In this document: positions 16,610 to 25,140 of the stretch, piece after piece | Layout: every line of letters starts with the position of its first letter | Position numbering within the stretch: position 1 is the stretch's first letter | Assembly (NCBI RefSeq): GCF_007559005.1 | Contig: NZ_CP041763.1 | Span: forward strand, 3,008,463-3,072,462 | Direction of reading: 5' to 3' | Length of the DNA stretch: 64,000 bases | From: Gordonia zhaorongruii | Lineage (GTDB): Bacteria > Actinomycetota > Actinomycetes > Mycobacteriales > Mycobacteriaceae | Notes under the pieces: generated by a model | The model's input: the letters and a program-made list of their open reading frames with translations, nothing else | Database searches by the model: none | What the model was told of the DNA's origin: nothing | Position numbers and translations under genes: made by a program

Positions 16610-18292
16610 ATGTTGTACGCGGTCAGCGGCCTGCTCACCGCGATCATCACCGGGCCGCTCTTCGGGAACTACCTCCTCTACCGCGACGCGGTGGCGGTCC
16701 CCCGGTTCCCGCTGACCGCAGCAGCCTTCGGCATCGACGGCGGGACTCCCCGTGCCGTACCGCAGGATGCCGTGCTCGGCCTGGCGTCGCGCATCGTCGA
16801 CGGAGGGTGGCTGGTCGCCCTCCTGACCGCGGCCGCGTTGTTCGGTGCAGGCATCGGTTTCGGGAAGCTCGCGCAACGACTGGTGCCCCGAGCCGGGGGC
16901 GCCGGCGCGATCGCCGGCGCAGTGGTCGGCATCTGGAACCCGTTCGTCGCCGAACGTCTCCTGCAGGGTCAGTGGAGTCTCCTGATCGGCTACGCCGTCC
17001 TCGGACCGGTCATCCTGACGGTCTCGGGCCTGGCCGACCAGCATGACTCCGAACGGTCCCGGCGCCGCGGTCTCGTCGTTCTCGCGGGGCTGTTCGCCGT
17101 CGCAGGCTTCACGCCCACCGGTTCCATGCTCGCGTTGATCGCCGCTGCTGTGGCCGCTGTGGTCGTACGGCCGGACGCCCGCACGACGCTCGTCGCCGCA
17201 CTCGCCTGGCTCGTCACCGTCTCACCGTGGCTCGTCGGTGCGGTGGTCTCGAACGACGCCGGATCGTCCGGTGGCGCCGGCGCTTTCGCGTTGCGTGCCG
17301 AACCCGGACTCGGATCGCTGGGGACCGCACTCGGGCTCGGCGGCATCTGGAATGCCGATGCGGTGCCCGGAAGCCGGGCCTCGTGGTGGGCGGCGGTCGC
17401 CACCGTCACCTTCCTCGCGGTGATGGTCGCCGGTTCGATCGACTTGTTCCGCCGTCGCTCCGGATCGGAGCGGATCATCGCCGCACCGATCGTGCTCGCC
17501 GCTGTCACGGTCATCGTCGCGCTTGCGGCTACCGGTCCGGGCATCGACGTGATGGACGTCCTCCTGCACCACGTGCCTGGCGCCGGCCTGTTCCGGGACA
17601 CCCAGAAGTACCTGGCGCTGGCGGTTCCGTTCGGTGCTACTGCTGCTGCGGCGGCGGTCGCGTGGCTGCGCACGTGGGTGCCGGCCGGTTTCGCGATCGT
17701 GATGGTGGCCGTGCCGATCATCGCTCCACTCCCGGACCTCGCGTGGGGTGTCGGGGGCGGCATGCGGCCGGTCGCGATTCCGGACGATTACACCCAGGTC
17801 ACCGCGGCCATAGGCGCAGACCCGTCCGGGCGAAACGGGTCCGTCGCGGTCTGGCCGACGGACACTGTCCGGCAGCTGTCCTGGACCGAGCATCGATCGC
17901 TCAGCCCGCTGACCCGGATGGCTGACGCACCGGTGATCTACGGCGGTGTCCTGGTGGTCGACGGCGAGCGGCTCGACGTGCCGACCGGCCGAACCGCAGA
18001 CGTCCTCCGCGTACTCGAATCAGGTGCCGATCCAACCGCTCTCGCCCGTCTCGGTGTCGGTTGGGTGGTCATCGAGGAGGCCGCAGCTCCGGCGCTGCTG
18101 AGTTCCGGGGCCGACGAGGTGTTCACCGGGCCGCATGTGAGTCTGTTCCGCATCCCGGGTGCCTCGGCGGCGCCGTCGCCGGGCGCCGGCGTCTGGGCCG
18201 CCGCGATCGCTGCGCTGACTCTGTGGTTCGGCGCCGTCGTAGCGGGCGCCGTCGCGGCGGCGACCGGTGTCCGGGAACGTCTCCGCCGGTAG
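16610..18292 (+). CDS. GT-C-like integral membrane protein, Rv0226c-like
   Basis: A 560-residue polytopic protein with roughly 11-12 membrane segments and a soluble domain before the last helix. Several features recall AftD: an acidic first extracytoplasmic loop with YRDAVAVPRFP, and LFRDTQKYLALAVP in the position of the AftD segment LRNVHKFDPLIRLP. I therefore suspect a GT-C glycosyltransferase fold, although mycobacterial orthologs are usually called only conserved membrane proteins. The ATG at 16610 follows the CitE-like stop by 4 bp. It ends 7 bp from the convergent GT4 gene. The donor would be a polyprenyl-phosphate sugar if the fold assignment holds. Confidence 0.7.
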   Translation: MLYAVSGLLTAIITGPLFGNYLLYRDAVAVPRFPLTAAAFGIDGGTPRAVPQDAVLGLASRIVDGGWLVALLTAAALFGAGIGFGKLAQRLVPRAGGAGAIAGAVVGIWNPFVAERLLQGQWSLLIGYAVLGPVILTVSGLADQHDSERSRRRGLVVLAGLFAVAGFTPTGSMLALIAAAVAAVVVRPDARTTLVAALAWLVTVSPWLVGAVVSNDAGSSGGAGAFALRAEPGLGSLGTALGLGGIWNADAVPGSRASWWAAVATVTFLAVMVAGSIDLFRRRSGSERIIAAPIVLAAVTVIVALAATGPGIDVMDVLLHHVPGAGLFRDTQKYLALAVPFGATAAAAAVAWLRTWVPAGFAIVMVAVPIIAPLPDLAWGVGGGMRPVAIPDDYTQVTAAIGADPSGRNGSVAVWPTDTVRQLSWTEHRSLSPLTRMADAPVIYGGVLVVDGERLDVPTGRTADVLRVLESGADPTALARLGVGWVVIEEAAAPALLSSGADEVFTGPHVSLFRIPGASAAPSPGAGVWAAAIAALTLWFGAVVAGAVAAATGVRERLRR

Positions 18293-18299
18293 TCGCCGG

Positions 18300-19484
18300 T
18301 CAGTTCTCGCCGAGAACCTCCCGGAACACCGCCTCGAACCCATCCGCGGTCGTCGACCACGAGTACCGCCGTGACCGGACGCGGGCTGCGTCCCCCAGTT
18401 CGGTGAGCCGCGCCCGATCAGCAGCCAGCGATCCAGTCGCAGCGGTGAGTTCGTCGACGTCATCCACCAGCACGCCGGTCTCCCCGTCGACTATCGAGTC
18501 CGTCAGGCCCGCCGAACTCCGGTAGCCGATCGTCGGTACCGAGTGCTGGGCGGCTTCGATCACCGCGAGACCCCATCCTTCCTTGCGGGACGGCATCAGG
18601 TGCAGGTCGGCGTTCGCGAGGAGTTCGTGCTTGCGGACATCGTCGACGTGCCCGTGGAACGTCACCCGATCGTCGATGCCCAACTCGGTTGCCGACGCAC
18701 GCAACTCGTCGTTCCACCAGCCACCGCCGACCACATCCAGGCGCAGGCGCACGCCACTGTCCCGGAGCCGGCCCGCCACGGTGAGCGCGTCCTCCACCTG
18801 CTTGTGCGGCACCAGCCGCGAGACGACGATCAGCCGCAGGTCCTCGGCGACCGCTCGCTCGGCGAGTCCTTCCGGCACCGGGTCCACGCCATTGCGCACG
18901 ACGGCGATCCGGTTCCGGTCCACGCCCAGCCCGACCAGCTCGGCCGCCGACGGCTCCGACACCGTCACGTACCGGTGGTCGCGGTGCACGCGTGGTGACA
19001 ACCATGATTCGATCCACCAACCGAGCCGGGACAGCACCGGACCGGCTACCGGCCACTGCTCACGGTGACAGTGGTGCACGAGGACGACCGTCGGCGCGGA
19101 CGCGACGAGAGCGGCGAAGAACGGCACGCCGTTCTGGGTATCGACCACCACGTCTGGCCGGTATCCGGCCAGCCTGCCGCGACCCAGGCGTGCCGCTGCG
19201 AGCATCAGCAGGGTTCGCGGGTAGACGGAGAGTCGGCCGCCGGTGCGGACGATGCGCAGACCATCGCGCATCTGCCGGTGCGGGGCACCACGGTATCGTG
19301 CCGTGACCAGGGTGACTCGCGATCCGCGGCGGGCCAGTTCGGCGCCCACCCGTTCGAGGTACCGTTCGCTGCCGCCGCCTTGCGGATGACCGGTGTCACG
19401 CCAGCACAGCAGGAGGACGTCGGCCGGTACGGAGTCGGCTGGTCGGGAGGGGCCTTCCTCGGGAGTCAGGTCCTGCGCAATCAC
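18300..19484 (-). CDS. GT4-family glycosyltransferase, Rv0225-like
   Basis: A glycosyltransferase of GT-B fold. The N-terminal domain opens with a glycine-rich GHPQGGGSERYLE segment and the C-terminal domain carries the GT4 E-x7-E motif (KEGWGLAVIEA). It transfers a sugar from a nucleotide donor at the cytoplasmic face. Two starts are possible. The ATG at 19544 would overlap the divergent methyltransferase by 32 bp. The GTG at 19484 gives 394 residues, close to mycobacterial relatives, and is preferred. The neighbours (methyltransferase, GT-C-like protein, flippase) suggest assembly of a methylated envelope glycan or glycolipid. Confidence 0.85.
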   Translation of the reverse strand: MIAQDLTPEEGPSRPADSVPADVLLLCWRDTGHPQGGGSERYLERVGAELARRGSRVTLVTARYRGAPHRQMRDGLRIVRTGGRLSVYPRTLLMLAAARLGRGRLAGYRPDVVVDTQNGVPFFAALVASAPTVVLVHHCHREQWPVAGPVLSRLGWWIESWLSPRVHRDHRYVTVSEPSAAELVGLGVDRNRIAVVRNGVDPVPEGLAERAVAEDLRLIVVSRLVPHKQVEDALTVAGRLRDSGVRLRLDVVGGGWWNDELRASATELGIDDRVTFHGHVDDVRKHELLANADLHLMPSRKEGWGLAVIEAAQHSVPTIGYRSSAGLTDSIVDGETGVLVDDVDELTAATGSLAADRARLTELGDAARVRSRRYSWSTTADGFEAVFREVLGEN

Positions 19485-19512
19485 CTCATCGAGGATATGC
19501 GACGCTGACTGA

Positions 19513-20259
19513 ATGCCCGCGTCCAGCTTCGCCAGCCGCGCCACCGCGTCCCGGTCGGTCCGGCTGTTCCGCGAGTTCCGGCATGAGCAGACCGAGCCCG
19601 ACCGGTTCTATCAGGCCCTCGCCGACGACACCGCCGCGATGATCGCCGACCTGCACTCCGAACCGCTCACCGACGCGGCGGTGCTCGACGTGGGCGGCGG
19701 TCCGGGTTTCTTCGCCGACGCCTTCACCGACCGCGGCGCGCGGTACCTGTCGGTCGAGCCCGATGCGGGCGAGATGCACGCCGCAGGCATCGACCATCGG
19801 ACGGCGGTCCGCGCGCAGGGCCAGCATCTTCCGTTCGCCACCGGCAGCGTCGACGTCTGCTATTCGTCGAACGTCGCCGAGCACACCGACCGTCCGTGGG
19901 AGATGGCCGACGAGATGGTCCGGGTGACCTGCCCCGGCGGGACCATCGTGCTGAGCTACACCCTGTGGTGGGGGCCGTTCGGCGGCCACGAGATGGGGCT
20001 GACCCATTACGTGGGCGGACACCGCGCAGCACGCTGGTACACCCGGCGGCACGGTCATCCGCCGAAGAACCTCTACGGGGAGTCGCTGTTCCCGATCACC
20101 GCGGCGGCCGGGCTCCGGTGGGCCCGGAACGCGGAGCACGCCGAACTGCAGGCCGCGTTCCCCCGCTACCTCCCGCGCTGGGCCTGGCCTGTGGTCCGGA
20201 TCCCGGTGGCGCGCGAGGTCGGGGCGACGAACCTGGTGCTGGTTCTGCGCCGCGTCTGA
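19513..20259 (+). CDS. SAM-dependent methyltransferase, Rv0224c-like
   Basis: A 248-residue class I methyltransferase. Motif I is VLDVGGGPGFF, followed by an acidic residue after strand two (SVEPDA), and motif IV is in the VCYSSNVAEH segment, as in methyltransferase_11 proteins. The N-terminal ~45 residues, with an FRxEQxxPxxFY-type pattern, match the Rv0224c family as I recall it. It starts 28 bp from the divergent glycosyltransferase, leaving little room for two promoters. The substrate is unknown; context suggests a sugar or lipid of the same glycan pathway. Nothing more than an untranslated gap follows to 20431. Confidence 0.82.
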   Translation: MPASSFASRATASRSVRLFREFRHEQTEPDRFYQALADDTAAMIADLHSEPLTDAAVLDVGGGPGFFADAFTDRGARYLSVEPDAGEMHAAGIDHRTAVRAQGQHLPFATGSVDVCYSSNVAEHTDRPWEMADEMVRVTCPGGTIVLSYTLWWGPFGGHEMGLTHYVGGHRAARWYTRRHGHPPKNLYGESLFPITAAAGLRWARNAEHAELQAAFPRYLPRWAWPVVRIPVAREVGATNLVLVLRRV

Positions 20260-20431
20260 ACAGGCGATCGACTCCTGCGGCCTCGGTGTTCCGCGGTCCG
20301 GTACGCGAGCGACGGCCGACCCGGCAGGAATACCGCTGCCGATGCGCGGCGTTCCACCCGGTAGTGGAGGGACGACCGATGTCTCGTGCCGGGCGGTCGT
20401 TCCGGACAGCAACTGGTAAGGAGCAGACATC

Positions 20432-20965
20432 ATGGCAGTCTCAGGCAAGAAGGTCGCATTCCTCCTCACCCGCGGAGTGGAGCAGGTGGAACTCACCAGC
20501 CCACGCGGAGCGCTCGACGCAGCCGGTGCCGAAACGGCGATCGTCTCACCGTCCGAAGGCACGCTTCAGGCGATGAAGGGCGACTGGGAGCATGGCGACG
20601 AGTTCACGGTCGACGTCCCCGTCGCCGAGGCCAGAGCCGAGGACTTCGACGCACTCGTACTGCCGGGCGGAACTCTCAATACCGATGCCCTGCGCCTCGA
20701 TGCGGATGCCGTGGCATTCGTGAAGGCCTTCTTCGCGGTGGACAAGCCGGTGGCCGCGATCTGTCACGCACCCTGGATCCTCGCCGAGTCCGGTGAGGCG
20801 AAGGGCCGTACGCTGACCTCGTTCGTCTCGACGAAGACGGACCTGATCAACGCCGGCGCGTCGTGGGAGGACTCGGAGGTCGTCGTCGACGGCAATCTCA
20901 TCACCTCGCGCAACCCGGGAGACCTCGACGCGTTCAATTCGGCTATCGCCACCGCGCTGAGCTGA
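20432..20965 (+). CDS. DJ-1/PfpI-family protein
   Basis: A 177-residue flavodoxin-like protein with the nucleophile-elbow Cys111 followed by His112 (AICHAPW) and the conserved Glu17 (RGVEQVE), the triad pattern of PfpI/YhbO-type proteins. These act on stress-damaged proteins as deglycases or glyoxalases, or as weak proteases; the specific activity is not inferable. AAGGAG stands 8 bp upstream of the ATG. The gene is monocistronic, ending 92 bp before the convergent MmpS-like gene. Confidence 0.88.
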   Translation: MAVSGKKVAFLLTRGVEQVELTSPRGALDAAGAETAIVSPSEGTLQAMKGDWEHGDEFTVDVPVAEARAEDFDALVLPGGTLNTDALRLDADAVAFVKAFFAVDKPVAAICHAPWILAESGEAKGRTLTSFVSTKTDLINAGASWEDSEVVVDGNLITSRNPGDLDAFNSAIATALS

Positions 20966-21056
20966 GGGACTGCACCTGCCGACAGATGCAGCGACGCTGG
21001 ATCGGCCGGCGTCGACGCCACGCTGCGAGCTCGATCCCGTGCGAACCCTGCGTCCG

Positions 21057-21572
21057 TCACCTCGGCAAGGTCGCTCGGCACGCGAACGGTCCACCGTTCG
21101 ACGTCGACGACGCCAGGAGTTCCTCGCCCTGCATGATCGTGCAGGTGATCGTGCCGCGGACCACGAATCCGGTGAGTTGGGCCTGCTTGTCGCGCACCGT
21201 GGCGCGACGCTGCCACGGGGTTCCGGTGATGGGAGCGACGCGCATCGAGTCACCGGCACGATAGGCGGCACCGACCACCTGACCGCCGCCCGTCAGCTGG
21301 TAGATCACCGAACCCGGTTCGCCGGTCGGCCTGGTGCGCGTCGATCGGCTCGGCGTCGACGGCGTCGTGGATGACGTGGTCGGCGTGCTCGTCTCGGACG
21401 ACGGCGTCGTTGTGATCGACGAGCGCGTCGAGGACGCCGTCGACGCGGCGCCGGTGCGCTCGGAATTCGATTCCTTGAACACCAGCGCCGCTGCCGCGAC
21501 AAGGACGACCAGAGCGAGCAGCACCATCAGGGACAGGACCGCGGTCCGGCCGGAGTTCTTGCCGTTGCTCAT
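21057..21572 (-). CDS. MmpS-like membrane-anchored protein
   Basis: A 171-residue protein with one N-terminal membrane helix (about 12-33), a Ser/Thr-rich linker (38-88) and a small beta-rich C-terminal domain beginning GSVIYQLTG. The C-terminal pattern, with a TPW turn and two Cys (TCTIMQGEE and PFACRA) that could bridge, resembles the periplasmic domain of MmpS proteins, the partners of MmpL transporters. No MmpL gene is adjacent. Instead it lies 16 bp upstream of the ABC permease stop, in the same direction as and downstream of that exporter, so it may be its accessory subunit. The fold assignment is by eye. Confidence 0.55.
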   Translation of the reverse strand: MSNGKNSGRTAVLSLMVLLALVVLVAAAALVFKESNSERTGAASTASSTRSSITTTPSSETSTPTTSSTTPSTPSRSTRTRPTGEPGSVIYQLTGGGQVVGAAYRAGDSMRVAPITGTPWQRRATVRDKQAQLTGFVVRGTITCTIMQGEELLASSTSNGGPFACRATLPR

Positions 21573-21588
21573 CGGTCAACCGTAGCGA

Positions 21589-24156
21589 TCAGGTCTCGAC
21601 GATCGCCTCGAGCGGCCTGGTGCGGGCAGCGGTCACTGCAGGCCACAGTGCCGCTACCACGCCGACCACGGCGGCACCGACCAGCGTCACCACGATCAGG
21701 GTCCACGGGATCACCACGCCGTCGAGTCCCCATTGCGCGAGCGTGCGCACCAGCGGGATGCCGATGGCCAGCCCCAGCACTGTCCCGAGGGCCGCACCGA
21801 ACACCGCGATGTAGGTGGACTCCAGGTAGATCGAGCGGCGGACCTGTGCCCGCGACATACCGATCGCTCGGAGCATGCCGATCTCCCGCTTACGTTCCAC
21901 GACCGACAGCGCGAGCGTGTTGATGATGCCCAGCACCGCGATGACCAGCGACAGTCCCAGCAGTGCGTACAGGGTCGCCATCATCTGGTCGATCTGCGAC
22001 GAGATCGAGTTCTTGAACTGTTCGCGATCCTGCACCTGAGCCACCAGGTAGTCCGATGTCGCATCCTCCAGCTGTGTGCGCAGCTGATCGAGGTCGGCCC
22101 CGGGCTTCGCCTTGACCCACACCGCGATCGCCATGCGCTGCTGCTCCACCGGAACCAGTTCGTGGAACGCGCCCTCGCCGACCAGCTTGCCGCCGGTGAT
22201 CTCGTTCGGCGCGAAGATCCCGGTCAGATGTGTCGGCACGGGCTCGCCGGCCAAACTGGTGAAGACCACCTCGTCGCCGAGTTTCCAACCGTGGTCGCGT
22301 GCGGTGTTCTCGTCTACCGCCAACCCGTCGGCGGGCAGCTTCAGATTCCCTTCGACGAGGTCCACCGTCGCGACCTCGTCCATCGAGCCTCCGATCGGGG
22401 CGAGCATGAACTCGTTCTTGCCCTCGTATTTGCCCGCTGCGCCTGCCTGCGTCACCACGGTGCCCGCGTCGGGTACCTGCGCGGCCGCCTCTCCGATCGC
22501 CATCGGCATCGGCCCGCTGTTGGTGCCCGAGATGACGTAATCGGCCTGGACGCCGTTGTCGACGGACGAGTTGACGGTGCCCTTGAACGACGAGCCGAGG
22601 GTGCCGATGACGACCACCAGCATGAGTCCGAGAGTGAGTGCGAACGCAGTCGCCGCGGAACGACGCGGATTGCGGACCGCGTTGGTGCGAGCCAGGCGTC
22701 CGACCGTCCCGAACGGCTTCTCGAAGAGTCTGCCGAACCCGCCGACCACCGGCTGCGACAGCGCCGGGGCACCGAGGACCACCGCGACGATCGACAGCAC
22801 CGCGCCGCACGCCACGATTCCCGCTGGGAGACCGCCCTCGCCGAGTCCGCCGACCACGAGCGCGGCCACCCCGAGCACGCCGAGCACCGCCGCCACCGCC
22901 GTGCGTTTACGGAGTGACCCGGCACCGGGTTCCGCAGCGCTCTCGCGCATCGCCTCGACCGGCGGGATCCGGGACGCCCGGCGCGCCGGAATCCAGGCGC
23001 TGAGCATCGTCACGACGATCCCGACGAAGAGTGCGGCGAGGATCGCGGGCAGACCGACCTGAAGGCCGTTGGACGGAAGTCCCTGCCCCTCGGTGAAGAC
23101 GAGCATGCCGGCCGCGATGCCGATTCCGAGTCCGAGCCCGACCACACTGCCGAGGATGCCGACGAGGAAGGCCTCGAGCAGTACGGATCGCGACACGTCA
23201 CGCCGGCTGGCACCGACCGCACGGAGGAGTGCGAGTTCCCGGTTCCGCTGGGCGACGATCATCGAGAAGGTGTTGTAGATGATGAACGTGCCCACGAGGA
23301 GTCCGATACCCGCGAATGCGAGCAGGATGTAGCGGAAGATCGTCAGGAACTCGCCCACCTGGGCCTTCTGGTCCTCGCGCACCTGTTCACCGGTACGGAC
23401 CTGGTACAGGTTGTCGACCTGCGCCGCAGGGCCGATCGCCCGGTGCACGGCATCACGCAACTGGGTGTCGCTGACGCCGGGGAGCGCGGTCATGTCGACG
23501 ACCGAGTAGTAGTCGCCGTTCGAGAGCGCGTCCTTGGCCATCGCCTCGTTGAACTGGATTCCGACGTACCCGCCGGTCGAGGTCGGCATGTCGGTGAGCC
23601 CGACGACGGTCACCTCCATCGGCTCCGAACTGCCTGCTCCCAGAACCACCTTCGTCTTCGACCCGACCGTCAGGCCCGCTTTGTCGGCGGCGTCCTTGTT
23701 GATCGTGATCTCATCGTCGGCCACCGGTGCACGCCCGGCAGCGAGGTCGACGGCGGAGTCGCCGATGGCGCGGTCCGGCGGAATGTAGGCCGACGCCACG
23801 CTCGGCGCACCACCGGTCTGGATCGCCTTACCGGACGAATCGGCTACGGACACCGAGCCGCCGTAATTCCCGACGATCCGGTCGATGCCGAGTTCCTTCT
23901 TCTTCGCGGTGAGATCGTCGACTACCTTCACCGGGACGCCCGGCGATGACCCTTCCGCCGCCGTCACCTGAACCGCGACGCCCTGCGCGGTGTTGTCGAA
24001 GATGGAGTTGAACGCGTTCGACACCGTCGAGGTGAACATGACGGCCGCGGCCACGAAACTGGTGCCCAGCACCACGGAGAAGACCGTGAGGACCAGACGC
24101 AACTTATGCGACGAGAGGCTCCTGGTGGAGACCTTGCGCATCACTGATGAGGCCAT
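21589..24156 (-). CDS. MacB/FtsX-type ABC exporter permease
   Basis: An 855-residue permease. A helix at about 18-42 precedes a first MacB periplasmic-core-like domain. Three helices (about 280-400) form the first FtsX domain, two helices and a linker follow (about 425-470), a helix near 510 leads into the second periplasmic domain, and three helices (about 735-850) form the second FtsX domain. The duplicated layout is that of large actinobacterial FtsX-like permeases, which drive mechanotransmission rather than substrate channelling. The start lies 3 bp after the stop of the ATPase gene. Both motifs preceding the FtsX domains (RNRELALLRAVGASR and KREIGMLRAIGMSR) contact the ATPase. Confidence 0.88.
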   Translation of the reverse strand: MASSVMRKVSTRSLSSHKLRLVLTVFSVVLGTSFVAAAVMFTSTVSNAFNSIFDNTAQGVAVQVTAAEGSSPGVPVKVVDDLTAKKKELGIDRIVGNYGGSVSVADSSGKAIQTGGAPSVASAYIPPDRAIGDSAVDLAAGRAPVADDEITINKDAADKAGLTVGSKTKVVLGAGSSEPMEVTVVGLTDMPTSTGGYVGIQFNEAMAKDALSNGDYYSVVDMTALPGVSDTQLRDAVHRAIGPAAQVDNLYQVRTGEQVREDQKAQVGEFLTIFRYILLAFAGIGLLVGTFIIYNTFSMIVAQRNRELALLRAVGASRRDVSRSVLLEAFLVGILGSVVGLGLGIGIAAGMLVFTEGQGLPSNGLQVGLPAILAALFVGIVVTMLSAWIPARRASRIPPVEAMRESAAEPGAGSLRKRTAVAAVLGVLGVAALVVGGLGEGGLPAGIVACGAVLSIVAVVLGAPALSQPVVGGFGRLFEKPFGTVGRLARTNAVRNPRRSAATAFALTLGLMLVVVIGTLGSSFKGTVNSSVDNGVQADYVISGTNSGPMPMAIGEAAAQVPDAGTVVTQAGAAGKYEGKNEFMLAPIGGSMDEVATVDLVEGNLKLPADGLAVDENTARDHGWKLGDEVVFTSLAGEPVPTHLTGIFAPNEITGGKLVGEGAFHELVPVEQQRMAIAVWVKAKPGADLDQLRTQLEDATSDYLVAQVQDREQFKNSISSQIDQMMATLYALLGLSLVIAVLGIINTLALSVVERKREIGMLRAIGMSRAQVRRSIYLESTYIAVFGAALGTVLGLAIGIPLVRTLAQWGLDGVVIPWTLIVVTLVGAAVVGVVAALWPAVTAARTRPLEAIVET

Positions 24157-24159
24157 CGG

Positions 24160-24963
24160 TCACACCGCTCCGTGTGCGCCCGCAGCGCCGGACGGGCCGG
24201 CGTCGGACGGGCCGGCGTCGAGGTTCTTCATCACTTCGAAGACGTCATCGGCGGACGGGCGGGCCAACTCGCGCACGATCTGGCCGTCCGCGAGGAACAC
24301 CACGCGATCCGCGTACGACGCAGCCCTCGGATCGTGGGTCACGATCACCACTGTCTGGCCGAACTCGTCGGTCGCGGCGCGCAGGATGCTGAGCACCTCA
24401 CCGGAGGACCGCGAATCCAAGTTGCCGGTCGGCTCGTCACCGAAGATGATGTCGGGCTTTCCGACGAGCGCCCGGGCACAGGCGACGCGCTGCTGCTGGC
24501 CGCCCGACAACTCGCTCGGCCGGTGCGAGAGGCGATCTCGGATACCGAGGCGATCGATGACCGTGTCGAACCATTCGGTGTCCACCTTCCGACCCGCGAT
24601 CCCCTGGGGCAGGGTGATGTTCTCCTCCGCGGTCAGCGTCGGCACCAGGTTGAAGGCCTGGAAGACGAATCCGATGCGGTCGCGCCGCAACGAGGTCATC
24701 TCCTTGTCGGAGAGACCGCTCAGCTCGACCGGTCCGATCCGCACCTGGCCGCTCGAGGCGTTGTCCAGACCCGCCAGGCAGTGCATCAGCGTCGACTTCC
24801 CCGAACCCGACGGCCCCATGATGGCGGTGAACTGCCCGGTGCGGAACCCGATGGACACTTCGCGCAGAGCGTGCACGACGGTGTCGCCGGACCCGTAGGT
24901 CTTCGTCAGACCGTCCGCACGTGCGGCATCCGTGCCGTGATCTTCTTCTCTCGCGTGTGTCAT
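24160..24963 (-). CDS. LolD/MacB-type ABC transporter ATPase
   Basis: About 267 residues with Walker A GPSGSGKST, signature LSGGQQQR, Walker B IIFGDEPTG and the switch His in VIVTHDP. The C-terminal ~20 residues are Gly/Ala/Pro-rich and expendable. It belongs to the MacB/LolD/FtsE group and energises the permease encoded 3 bp downstream. The ATG at 24963 is preferred; a GTG two codons earlier (24969) is equally possible. Degenerate 21-bp tandem repeats at 25028-25090 and a CGGGA-N3-TCCCG palindrome at 25001-25013 lie upstream and may be regulatory. Confidence 0.9.
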   Translation of the reverse strand: MTHAREEDHGTDAARADGLTKTYGSGDTVVHALREVSIGFRTGQFTAIMGPSGSGKSTLMHCLAGLDNASSGQVRIGPVELSGLSDKEMTSLRRDRIGFVFQAFNLVPTLTAEENITLPQGIAGRKVDTEWFDTVIDRLGIRDRLSHRPSELSGGQQQRVACARALVGKPDIIFGDEPTGNLDSRSSGEVLSILRAATDEFGQTVVIVTHDPRAASYADRVVFLADGQIVRELARPSADDVFEVMKNLDAGPSDAGPSGAAGAHGAV

Positions 24964-25027
24964 ACCCACCAGGTTCCCAAATATCCGTGCACCGCGCTAT
25001 CGGGAATATCCCGGAGAATGCCCTGAG

Positions 25028-25090
25028 GTCTTCACCGGCGACGAAACAGTCCTCACCGATAGCGAGACAGCCTTCTCCGATAACGAGACG
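25028..25090. repeat. Three degenerate 21-bp tandem repeats
   Basis: Units 25028-25048, 25049-25069 and 25070-25090 align as G(T/C)C(T/C)TC(A/T)CCG-N3-ACGARAC(A/G) with scattered changes. They sit 60-120 bp upstream of the ABC exporter start and directly before the pckA terminator. Spaced by two DNA turns, they could be direct-repeat operator sites. Confidence 0.5.
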
Positions 25091-25123
25091 ACGGGCCCGA
25101 TCCTTGAAGGATCGGGCCCGTCG
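25089..25123 (-). terminator. Terminator of pckA
   Basis: A perfect 15-bp stem (25089-25103 with 25109-25123, loop TTGAA) begins 17 bp after the pckA stop on the minus strand. The tail (TCTCGTTATC) is only moderately U-rich. Confidence 0.8.
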
Positions 25124-25140
25124 GGCGAGGTGTCAGGCGG

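Noticed and set aside
20966..21056. Weak inverted repeat between PfpI-like and MmpS-like genes
   Set aside because: Only a 6-bp stem with a loop over 25 nt; too weak to call a terminator.
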